Below are positions 44,047 to 53,869 of a stretch of 64,000 nucleotides of DNA, one piece after another. Location of the stretch: positions 1 to 64,000 of the forward strand of contig NW_026570315.1 in the NCBI RefSeq assembly GCF_019649055.1, read 5' to 3'. Positions within the stretch are counted from its first letter, which is position 1. Each line of letters starts with the position of its first letter. The stretch is from Paramacrobiotus metropolitanus. Lineage: Eukaryota > Tardigrada > Eutardigrada > Parachela > Macrobiotidae. The translations under genes and the position numbers were made by a program. The notes beneath the pieces were generated by a model. The model worked only from the letters and a program-made list of their open reading frames with translations. It ran no database searches and was not told where the DNA came from.

Positions 44047-44819
44047 TGAATTCTATGAAGCTGTAAAGTTAGAATTATTCTAAACTGTATATTTATTTCT
44101 GACATCTGCAAAATTCATGGCCAGTGAGCCGATGAAAGGTTTGCGTCCGGCGCTCTGCCAGTTCTCATCCCATCGGATCGTAAGAAGCGCCAAAATTTTG
44201 CTGAACTTTCAAAGGGTGATTTATTCCTTCAAGCAAATTATTGTAAAAATGTAGTCATATCCGTCATTCAGGAAGTTTAACAAATTTGCGCTAACCAATT
44301 TTAATTTCTCATTATTTTCAACCTGAACAATTCTGACGTTCGTGGCGCCGTTGCCATTTTAGCGTTACCCCGTTTGCATCAGATGCAACTGCCAACCTGG
44401 CAACCCGGTAATGGCAGCAGGACCACGAACGCCATCGCATGTCAGGCACTATAGTAGATGAGGCTGCCAACAAAGGCAGAAAGGCGCTCGTACATAGATC
44501 TAAGAAAGTAATGGTGCAGATCACATCTGCTATCGCTGTGGTACCAAGACGCTCTCTTATTCAGCAAACCCTAAGAGATCGCGGTATTAATAGCCCTAAC
44601 CTAAATTAAAAGTTACATATCAGCTGGTAACACCGCGCCGTGTCTACATCTGTGGCAAAGCAATAACGGGCGGTGTGGATTTGCAGAGTAAGGTTGCAAT
44701 TTTCTCAATAGTAATGATAAAATAAGGTATTTCCAAATGGAATAACCTATTTAAAGATTTCCGATAACAATAATTTTTTAGAGTGGCTTTTTTTTATTGA
44801 TTCGGATATGAGGTGGAAT
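44047..44819. other. No gene recognised
   Basis: No supported feature on either strand. Confidence 0.4.
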
Positions 44820-45723
44820 TTAAATATCGCAGTCAGAAACATTACAAGACTTAGCAAACTTGAGACCGTCCGATCGTAGAACGGCAGACGCTACGGACAG
44901 CGCATTTCTCCTTTGTACTTCAATGCTAAGACGTTTGAGCAGAAATACAAAAGAGCGTCGTTCTCTCGTAGCATCCTTCAGCCGCGCGCCCAGTTCGCGC
45001 AAATACAGAGTACTTCACACATGCTGCTCCAAGTACACCAAAAGTCTCGAAAGCTTAAGAACAAGGCAAAGGTAACTGCGCATTCAAGATGTTCATATTT
45101 CCAGCGTTTTCCATCTTCAGCCTTTGTGGCCGCTTAGTCAGCTTTTGCGCCGCTGCTGATGACGTTGAACGATGCTACTGTATCCGCGCAGGTCACGTCT
45201 CTAGTCAGTCGCAAATCATTTTTAAAAAGGCAATTGCAATACACCGTCCGGCCGTAGGTTATCGTCGGTCTTGGTCCCTCGCTGTTCGAGTACAGCCGGA
45301 GTTTAGGCGGTGTCCAAACTTTCCCGAATTACTTCGTCCAAAAAAGAGTGGTGAAGAAAGAGTCCTGCGCTCTTTGTACAGGAAGGCCATGGTGGCCGTA
45401 TTTGTCCACGGGTAGACGGCAGTTTGGGCAGTGATGAGAATTACAGGATGGTCGGCCAATTCTTAGAACAACTGCAATACAGAAACTTTCGTCAGACATC
45501 AAGGTTCCAAGGAAGGGCACAGGTACAACGTTCAGCTATTTTCACGATCCGGCTGTGCGGCTTCAAGCAAACGCGCACAGCGAGTGACATTATTTGAGGA
45601 CGTACTTGTAATAACTTCCTTACTTTTGGACAACAGCTTTGCCCCACACTTGCTGTGTACGCCGCCAAATTTCAAAATGCAGCTTTGCGTCCGCAGATGC
45701 CTACTACATCTGATGCGCCTCAT
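44820..45723 (-). pseudogene. RLE-type non-LTR retrotransposon remnant (copy 4)
   Basis: Read across several frames: RCARLLEAAQPDRE near 45550, FLGTLMSDESFCIAVVLRIG near 45480, NCRLPVDKYGHHGL near 45400, and the tail LKDATRERRSFVFLLKRLSI then EVQRRNALSV near 44940. These match the zinc-finger and tail regions of the copy at 3.4 kb. The endonuclease-like PDG segment is not recognisable. Multiply frameshifted. Confidence 0.65.
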
Positions 45724-46582
45724 AACTCTCTGTTCTAGAGGTGATGCCCGAGATCAAAGACGGGAAGCCAAATAGGCTGGAATAGCTATTTCTGCCACAC
45801 GTCTTCTGACCACCGGCTTATCACTGGAAACAGCGAGCGATGCTGAGCCCAACTGATGAAGTTGGGCGATGCTGAAGCCTAACTGAAGTCCATCTTAACG
45901 TTCGTTAATGCTGATTTGGTAAAACTATCAATTCATCAAGTTCGTCTCCGCCCAACCAACCTGGAACTGCTCGTAGTAAATAGTTCATTTAAGGAACGCA
46001 AAGTAGCCAATGCAACTTCGCAGCAGAAGCGAACTTGCATTAATGCAACAGCCTGATGGGCATGCAGTACTTAGCTTAGAAGTAGGTCGTTGCAGTTCTG
46101 GGGTCTTCTAAAAAGGTCTACTGCGCGGCAAGATGTGCCAGCGCATTGTCGTATTATATTCCTGTTGTATTTGTTGATTTGTCAGTTCGGTGAGCATTTG
46201 TTAAAGAGCAGAACGCTTACGTCGTGGAGGAATGTCAACACAAATGCCGGCCTGAAAAATGCAAAAAGGAGCAACGAGGAGCAATATCAGTTTGCTCTCA
46301 ATGGGTTGCACAAATTCCGGGTAACGCCTAATAAAAACATCCTTTGTGATTTCGCGATCCTGCAATGTATCACCGAAAATGAAAAATCACATTTAGATTC
46401 ATTAAGCTCCAGCTGAGATCACTGGCCGCAGCAGTTACAGTATTTATGTCATTTAGTACATCGCTTAATTAACCGCCTTCGACACTATCATCTACAGGTC
46501 TGTTAGGGCGGGCTTATGATTCAGTCCCCGTCTTTGGTTGGTTTGGGTATTTTCCTGTCTGGTCATTTTTATGCTTTTTCAC
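45724..46582. other. No gene recognised
   Basis: A 108-codon plus-strand ORF at 46090-46416 has no recognisable domain. Confidence 0.4.
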
Positions 46583-48358
46583 GGCAGGGGATAAAAGATG
46601 GCAGTGGCAGCTGCCACTACGCGTTCTGGCAAGCGATAAATCGTGGCAACTGCCGGAATCTTGAAATGAGATAGTTATGCCATCCAGCGACAATCTCTGT
46701 ATAAATTATCTAACATTCAGAAGGAAGTACTTAAGTACCCGGGTAATTCTATTGATGGTACTGGTTCTGGTAACGGCTGCGGTAATGGTTCTGGTAGACG
46801 GTAGTGACACTGATGCTGGCAATGGTAAGTATAGCGGTTCCAGTACTGGTGGTGTTAATGGCGTGACAGCCCAAGCGGTCGCGGGATATTTCGTCGTGGG
46901 ATATTTCGCCGAAAGTTTTTCCTCGCAGCGGCTAATTTGTTTTAGAATAACTCGTTTTGTAGCCGTTTTGTTGTGTGACATTTGGTCGCGCGACTTTTGC
47001 GGAGTCGAAAAATTATTGACTGGTTTATGGCAACGAACACTCGTATGATTATTTGCCACAAAAACGAGTTGTCCTTATACGAAACGTCCGTAAAACCAAA
47101 TGTCCCGCGACGACCTGTCGCGTAGCCATTCATTTCGGAAACCTATCATTTCGGAAACCGTACATTTCAAAATATTTTCTTTATGGCAACGAACACTCGC
47201 ATGACTATTTGCCACAAAAACGAGTTGTCCTTATACGAAACGTCCGTATAACCAAATGTCCGCGACGATCTGTCGCGTAGCCATTCATTTCGGAAACCTA
47301 TCATTTCGGAAACCGTACATTTCAAAATATTTTCTTTATGGCAACGAACACTCGTATGATTATTTGCCACAAAAACGAGTTGTCCTTATACGAAACGTCC
47401 GTAAAACCAAATGTCCCGCGACGACCTGTCGCGTAGCCATTCATTTCGGAAACCTATCATTTCGGAAACCGTACATTTCAAAATATTTTCTTTATGGCAA
47501 CGAACACTCGCATGACTATTTGCCACAAAAACGAGTTGTCCTTATACGAAACGTCCGTATAACCAAATGTCCGCGACGATCTGTCGCGTAGCCATTCATT
47601 TCGGAAACCTATCATTTCGGAAACCGTACATTTCAAAATATTTTCTTTATGGCAACGAACACTCGCATGACTATTTGCCACAAAAACGAGTTGTCCTTAT
47701 ACGAAACGTCCGTATAACCAAATGTCCGCGACGATCTGTCGCGTAGCCATTCATTTCGGAAACCTATCATTTCGGAAACCGTACAGTTCAAAATATTTTC
47801 TTCGGTTTTCTTATGCTTTCTTATGTTACTATTCAAATAACTTTCTTTGTTAGTTTTATAAGGGTCTTAATTAGGTTTCTCAATTAGCGTTCTTGATAAG
47901 GTGATTTTCTTGATATTATTCAAATGTTTTCTTAGGTTTCGTAGGTTTCTTAGGTTTTCTTTTGTCTTGATAAGGGTTCTTAATTATGGTTCTTAATCAG
48001 GTGGTTTTCTTATGGAGGTGGTATTATTCAAATGTCTCTTAGGTGATTTTCTTGGTGTTATTCAATTGTTTTCTTAGGTTTCGTAGATTTCTTAGGGTTT
48101 CTTAAGTTCTTAGTTAGGTTTCTTAATTAGGTTTCTTAAGTAGGTTTCGTAATTAAATGGTATTCTTTATAGGTTTCTCTGCAACTTACTTCCTTCTGAA
48201 TAATTTATATAGAGATTGTCGCTGGATGGCATAACTATTTCATTTCAAGGTTCCGGTACTTGCCACGTTTTATCGCTTGCCAGAACGCGTAGTGGCAGCT
48301 GCCACTGCCGGTGGTAGTTGCCAGTGGCAGGTGCCAGTGCCACCTTTTATCGCCTGCC
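46583..48358. mobile_element. Element with about 140-bp terminal inverted repeats
   Basis: The left end runs GGCAGGGGATAAAAGATGGC then AGTGGCAGCTGCCACTACGC and continues for about 140 bp to CATTCAGAAGGAAGTA. The complement of the right end matches throughout (GGCAGGCGATAAAAGGTGGC..., TACGCGTTCTGGCAAGCGAT, TAGTTATGCCATCCAGCGAC) with a short extra block of CCACTGGCA-type repeats. Near-identical TTTTTCAC lies outside both ends, a probable 8-9-bp target duplication. Inside are a 155-bp tandem array and TTTCTTAGG low-complexity sequence. No transposase recognised. Confidence 0.75.
47126..47800. repeat. 155-bp tandem array, about 4.4 units
   Basis: CCATTCATTTCGGAAACCTA recurs at 47126, 47281, 47437, 47592 and 47747. 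Each unit also carries GCAACGAACACTCG, ACAAAAACGAGTTGTCC and ACGAAACGTCCGT. Slight variants (GACCTG/GATCTG, ACCAAATGTCCCGCGA/ACCAAATGTCCGCGA) alternate between the early units. Confidence 0.9.
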
Positions 48359-48449
48359 TTTTTTCACGGTCTGCAGCACAGCTGCGCTGGCTACAGAATC
48401 CTTTTTTTGACAGCTGGTTTTCGGCTAGCGCGCAAGGCGTGGTGTGTGT

Positions 48450-48836
48450 TCAGATTTCTGCATGAAAGCCTTCATCCGGGTTCGCTTTTGTTCCGTCGTC
48501 CAGGGCAAATGTGCGCTTAGCCAGTGCCATGTGAGATATCATGCATCCACTGCCAAGGAGTGAAAGCAGTATCAGGCGCAGGAGATCTCCTTGCTGCACC
48601 CCAGCTTGGAACAGAGTGTCCCACTGGTAGACTGCTGGGATTACGGTAACACTGTCTGATAAAATATTGAACGCGTTGCGAAAACCAAACTTAATGACAA
48701 CTTGCACTTCTTCAAAATAGCAGTTGAGAAACCGTCTGGCTGCATGTACAACTACCTCACAACCGCCGCGAGCACAGAAACACAGTTGCTTTGTCATAAG
48801 CTTTTCTTCCATTTGTTGCTGTACCCGTTTGAACAC
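48450..48836 (-). pseudogene. Reverse transcriptase core fragment, RLE-type family
   Basis: The frame reads MTKQLCFCARGGCEVVVHAA then RRFL, then VVIKFGFRNAFN and FQAGVQQGDLLRLILLSLLG. This corresponds to GFGVKGGAEAAIHATRMF, VKLDFANAFN and EGLHQGDPSAPLLYSL in the copy at 54.5-54.9 kb. The first catalytic Asp is replaced (KFGFRNAFN against KLDFANAFN) and flanking domains are absent. Confidence 0.7.
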
Positions 48837-49319
48837 GTAATAATCAGCAGCGATTTAACGGTAATAATCAGAATGGTCAGCAAAATGTTTCGCAGTTTAA
48901 CGAAAGTCAGATTCAGAGAGAAATTATCTAACGGCAGAGAAATCTGCTGTAAGTGTCAGAGTTTGCATCCGTCTTTATTGTGTAATCAACCTTTGGCGTA
49001 TCCAAGTTTGCTCGAACCTACTCAAAACATGATAGCTCGTTTTAGTAGCCAGCTACAGATTAATTTGCTTGAGTTTAAGCCGTACATTGAACATTATGCT
49101 CTGAGTACGAGTACTGTAGTTGACGTCATTCAATATCCGTTAATTTTTGCCACAATAGGACGTGACGTACTACCAACTTTTCGTCTTACCCTAAAGATTG
49201 TCTGCGGTCGTTCTTATTTTAACCCAGTAAAGAAAAAACAAGATATGCAGAAAATTACTAGATCTTCCCATGACGTTACTGAGTTTTCTATATCACACAT
49301 CGAAAAATTACGCATCTGA
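48837..49319 (+). CDS. Unrecognised ORF
   Basis: A plus-strand frame stays open to 49319 and overlaps the reverse transcriptase fragment upstream. The non-overlapping part reads FRSLTKVRFREKLSNGREIC, CKCQSLHPSLLCNQPLAYPS and LLEPTQNMIARFSSQLQINL, and ends SISHIEKLRI. It has a Cys-x-Cys-rich patch but no motif I can name. It may be part of another transposon ORF. Start unknown. Confidence 0.25.
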   Translation, partial: VIISSDLTVIIRMVSKMFRSLTKVRFREKLSNGREICCKCQSLHPSLLCNQPLAYPSLLEPTQNMIARFSSQLQINLLEFKPYIEHYALSTSTVVDVIQYPLIFATIGRDVLPTFRLTLKIVCGRSYFNPVKKKQDMQKITRSSHDVTEFSISHIEKLRI

Positions 49320-50111
49320 AAGCTGCAGCAACCGCTCTACGCGTCCCTTATGGATGCGCTTAACAAGTCAACAGTTTTAAAAGAAACTTCACCTGGTTCA
49401 GAGGGTTGGGGTTAGGCTGGGTGGCTGGAACTTCGACGTTGGTTGATTGGTCAAGCCCGTGGTTGAATGGACGTAGCACACTCTCCTTACACTTATTGCT
49501 CGCTCTGTGATTAGGGATGGCGCTCTTCGTCATGCAGAGAAATCCCACCTGTTAACCAGGGAAACGAAAGCTTTGCGTACTGCCGAGTTACATCAGAAGA
49601 CATCAGTTACATCATCCATGATATCCGGCTAAAGTTTTGATGGAGGTTTTGACATGACCCTTGAAAATTTCCATCCAACTATCGAGGATGTGAAACTGTA
49701 TCCAAATCTGGAAATGCACTCAAAAATTATTAATTTTTTTATTGTAAAAGTAAAGCAACTCTAGTTTTCACTAGCTTTCACTAGCACTTACGTTTTTGTT
49801 ATATTTTATATGTTGCTCCTCTCCAGATTTGTGACATTTAGCGCAAGACAGAGCATAATAATTCCAGTTTTGGTAGAGCTGCGTTTTCGAGTCAGAAAAA
49901 AAACAATGCGAGCGACAAGATCCAATCCTTCAAGTACCTGTTGTGTTCGCTGATTGTGGCTCGAAGATGGCAGATTTCTTGTATGCTTGAGGGTATTCTT
50001 GCGCGCGTGCAGCCTCCAGCTGGTCTGACGCCTGCTATTTAATCTGTCCCATGACTTTTTTCAAGAACACATGGCTTGTTTCGTGATCGCTTTGAAAAGC
50101 ACAAAACAGCA
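49320..50111. other. No gene recognised; 5' region of the mucin-like gene
   Basis: No clear TATA box or exon identified upstream of 50112. Confidence 0.4.
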
Positions 50112-50633
50112 ATGTATTTACAAGGCGCAATTCGTTCCGTAGCTTGCTGCATTATTCTATCATGTTATTTCGTTTTAGCAGACAACATAAGGCAACGGCC
50201 GATAGAAGGAACAGTAAACCAAAGGCAGCAGTCAGCCAGGCAAGCACCACGTGAGCGAGTTGTTCATGGGCGTCGGGGAGTCGTTCCACCCGGAACAGGT
50301 TCGGGGATAGGAACCACAGTGGCCGGAACTGCACCGACCCTTCCGTCTCCGGGCGCGCCCACTCCTGCCCCTACCCCGCCGCCTCCCCCTCCCACGACTC
50401 TCAAGCCCGCCACAACTACAACCACTGGACCAACAACCACCACTGGTCCAACAACCACCACTGGCCCAACGACCACCAGTGGTCCAACAACAACCAGTGG
50501 TCCAACGACAACAACCACCACTGGTCCAACTACTACAACCACCACTGGCCCAACGACCACGACCACAACTGACACAACATCAACATCAACATCAACAACA
50601 ACAACAACCACAACATCCGCGCCTAGCGGCTAA
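50112..50633 (+). CDS. Secreted Thr-rich mucin-like protein
   Basis: The ATG at 50112 starts a 173-residue frame with a classical signal peptide (MYLQGAIRSVACCIILSCYF then VLA before DN). The mature part has a basic Gln/Arg-rich region (NQRQQSARQAPRERVVHGRR), then Gly/Pro-rich GTGSGIG and PAPTPPPPPP. A Thr-rich tail follows with repeats of TTTTGP and TTTSGP, closing with TTTTSAPSG. The Thr/Ser/Pro tail is the composition of O-glycosylated mucin-type proteins. An upstream in-frame TTG at 50076 is ignored because the ATG precedes the leader directly. The long frame on the opposite strand (Val-rich) is a shadow of the ACC/ACA repeat. No membrane anchor or GPI signal is visible. Likely a surface or extracellular-matrix secretion. 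Confidence 0.65.
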   Translation: MYLQGAIRSVACCIILSCYFVLADNIRQRPIEGTVNQRQQSARQAPRERVVHGRRGVVPPGTGSGIGTTVAGTAPTLPSPGAPTPAPTPPPPPPTTLKPATTTTTGPTTTTGPTTTTGPTTTSGPTTTSGPTTTTTTGPTTTTTTGPTTTTTTDTTSTSTSTTTTTTTSAPSG

Positions 50634-51344
50634 TGTACTAAATTTTGCTCCGTTCAGTGGGAAATCTTTTTCGGTTTACGGGGGTTATATTATGGATGCC
50701 TCAGATATTTTTCATGCCAAATTTTTCGTTTCACCTTCCCTTGCGTCGTATTACATGGGTGGTTAATCAGGGATTAGTATTAGTTATATTGGCTCCAAAA
50801 GGTCATCTCCTTTGGGAAGCGATGTGCATCACCAACTAAATAGGTACGAGGAAGGAGTTCTTTCAACTGATAGACCGAGTTTGCGTTACTAATAACCTAT
50901 ATCCGTGCTCGCGGTTGAGCACGCTGTACACCGTAAGGGGCCGACATTTTAAGTCAAAAATCTGCGAAACAGCCTATGAGTTCCCACTATCTGCTTGCGA
51001 AAAGTCTTCTTTGAAGTTCTTTCTGGATTAGTTTGCAATAACATTTCTGCAAAGGTGCGCAGAAATTATGTGAATGACCGCGTTCTGCTTCTTTTCTGGC
51101 ATCGGCGGACTTTTCGTGTTGCTCGACACATGATTTCCGGGTCAAACTGACCATTTTCCTAGATCAATTGGATGATACGTTCTAACTTTGCAGAATCCCT
51201 GGTCCCAACGCTCCTCCTGGTGGATTCCATTAGTGCGCTCTCACCTTCCAGCCGGTCAGTGTGGTTATGTTGGGCCAATAACTTTCTTAGCATCTTTATG
51301 GTCATCTGTGATTTAATTCAATAGCGCGATAACAAAAGCAAGAT
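50634..51344. other. No gene recognised
   Basis: Short frames follow the mucin stop; none convincing as a further exon. Confidence 0.4.
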
Positions 51345-53032
51345 CTAATTACGGTTAAACAAAACAACATTCTCAACGGTCCCGATTACTGAAGCAGCAA
51401 TACCACGTTGAACTGCTGAAGAGATGTTCTGTTTCAAAAACTCATGACGACGAATCTCACCGGTTTGTTGTGAAATCCTCTTCCCGATTTCGTTAACAAA
51501 TCGTTTGGCAGATGTGCCAAAACTACCGAAAGTCTCGAAACCGACGGCCATAAATTCATAGCGCCCAACAGAAAACTCTACTTTCTTGCTTTCTCAGCTT
51601 CGGCATGGTATGCTGCCGCTCCGGCCTTTACACTGGTCTGATCCAAATACGAGCGGGGGACAGTATCAACACAGGTAACATTCCATGGCAAACACAGTCC
51701 CCTGGTCCATGGGAAAGTAGTGATGCCGTCGGGACGTGTTTCGTTTTCATAATGCATGCCTCTCGGTTCAGTCTTTGCGGGTATGCCTGCTGATTCAAGA
51801 GCGCAGCGCAACATGTCGTCAATGCAGTCGCGTCTAGCCCGCCTTCCCGCTAAAAATTTTCAGCTCAAGCCGTGGTAGCCGTCTGCAACAACGTCGCTTC
51901 CGCATTTGCACTGGTGATCGGATGATGACGGTGCGCCAAGCCGAATCACGACAGCGATCCAAAACCACTCATCATCCAAAAGGTTTCCGAGTGAAGACGA
52001 TGGAAGTGCGCGTGTCCGGGCGCCTGACTCCCGAGTCGAAACAGCTAACAGCCGAGCTTTGCTAGCGCCATCCAAAGCTTCGTGCAGCATGGTTGCCTGC
52101 TCTACCAAACAATACGGAGTGTCCCATGCCCGTTCCTGGTGACGGCTTTCGGGTAAAGGAGGCGATGCATCGTCGGACATGTACCTCCAAAGGGCCACGT
52201 GATCCGTGACGTCCACTCCTACCGAATGCGGTAATAGTCGACAAACGAGGCCTTGGGTAGCGTGAATCGAGACCAAATAGGCCGGCAAAGATAATTCCTC
52301 TACCCGTCGGATCCCGAGCCCACCACAGCGCAATGGCAAGGGAGCTTGACGCCACGCGGATGCATCCATACGCACGTTGTAGATTGATTGCAACAACTGT
52401 CTCAAGACGTCGTCAAACTCGCAGAGACGGTCTCGTGCTTCAAAGGTTTGGCGGCAACGTAAAAGGTGAATAACCTTTGGCGCGCTGAGGCTGTACTTCA
52501 ATAAGTACTACGCTTGATGTTTGGGCAACAGTTTGAGACGATTATCAGTTAGGCGCACAACTTCCGTTTTCTGTTGTATCGCCGACGTGATGCCGATCTT
52601 CATCAATGGAGCACCCAACAGACAAAAGTTATCTGGGGCAGCGCACAGTTGGAAAACGGTCCAAGAAGATTTTCACCGCCGCTTCCCGTTCATCGCAGGT
52701 CCCTCCGCAGACAAATATCTCGCACTTAGACATGTTGACGCTCAGCCGGCTGCGTGTGCTGTTTCGATGACAGTCTGAAAGTCCGCTGCTACTGTCTCGA
52801 CACATCCACTAAGTGTACCGTTATCGAGAAACCACACATTAAACATTGCCTTGAGCGCGGATGTAAGTGGAAGAATTCCCAGAGAAAATAACAGCGGACG
52901 AAGTGGATCGCCTTGGTAGTTGACGCTCTGCAAGGACAGAATTTCATCTTTGTGGTGTAGTTCCGAATAATGGCCATAGTTCCGAATAATGGCACAAGTA
53001 ATTCGCCTATTCGAGAAGATGAACGCTTGCAA
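51345..53032 (-). pseudogene. RLE-type non-LTR retrotransposon, truncated (copy 6)
   Basis: From 5' to 3' on the minus strand: reverse transcriptase palm with VNYQGDPLRPLLFSLGI and a decayed catalytic motif FLDNGTLSG (52.8 kb), RCGGLGIRRVEELSLPAYLV near 52.3 kb, FWIAVVIRLGAPSSSDHQC then a Cys/His cluster ending GYHGLS near 51.9 kb, RPDGITTFPWTRGLCLPWNV then TCVDT near 51.7 kb, and the tail HEFLKQNISSAVQRGIAASV at 51.4 kb. The catalytic DD is lost and at least three frame changes separate the parts. Confidence 0.8.
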
Positions 53033-53132
53033 CTTCCATAACGGTGGCGCGGGAAATGCAGTTTAAGGCATTCTTCAAGTCTATCTTCAGAAGAACTTTT
53101 ACTTTGTCTGAATCACTGCTGTCATAGGTAGT

Positions 53133-53725
53133 GCTACCTATATCCTATTTTAGCGATAGAAGTTGTACAACCATAAGACCACCCAGTTATGATTCATCAT
53201 TGCGTTATGAATTTCTGTCCTTTTACCGGCTAGCTGTTCTTCTTCACAATTTCTAGAATTCAGTCTTGCCTTCGCTTGTTACAGCTTGCATCAGCTTGAT
53301 CAGCTTGTTCTGCTTGTTAAACTCTTGCCTAAACCTTGTTCCCTGTGTTGCATTGTTCTTGTCATTAAACATGCCGTGAACTTCCGTTGTTACGTTCAGT
53401 AATTGTGCTACCTCAGTAAGAGCGTCCACGACCGCGCCGTTGCCGGTCGTGCCAACCTTTCATCCCAACAGCCCACACAACATCGTGGTACGGTCAACAC
53501 GCCAACCCACCAGAACAGCAGCCAGATCGGCTACTGTTACACTATAAATCTTCAATATGGGGAAACATGGTGTGTCCCTAAATAATACCTTTCATTCATA
53601 AATGGGAGAAAATACATAAAAATGGATAATTCAGATCAGAGACACTGATATTCCAGATCGAAATCCATTAGCAGGGGCATTTTCCTGTCTGGCTGCCGTA
53701 ATAGGCGGTTACAGTGTATACCGTG
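53133..53725. repeat. Repeat R copy 1, split by an insertion of about 390 bp
   Basis: TAGGTAGTGCTACCTATATC then CTAT at 53130-53148 is continued, after about 390 unrelated bases, by AAATCTTCAATATGGGGAAA at 53543 and on to GGCGGTTACAGTGTATACCG then TGAC. The other copies at 57.98 and 61.2 kb are uninterrupted. CTAT flanks the insert on both sides. Confidence 0.7.
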
Positions 53726-53869
53726 ACACATGCTCCTCTTCGCAACAAGGGCTGCCCTCAGCCCGTAAGAAAACAAACATATGCAACGATAAAAGAGTAT
53801 CACATGCTCTATGCAGTACAGACAACACACCGGAGGCATGGATGAAGTTAAGCACATTTGCGTTCGATA

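Noticed and set aside
47167-47836. Repeated minus-strand ORFs of 67 codons
   Set aside because: They arise from the 155-bp tandem units and change only with unit sequence; not independent genes.
50264-50611. Val-rich ORF on the minus strand
   Set aside because: It is the antisense reading of the ACC/ACA Thr repeats of the mucin-like gene.
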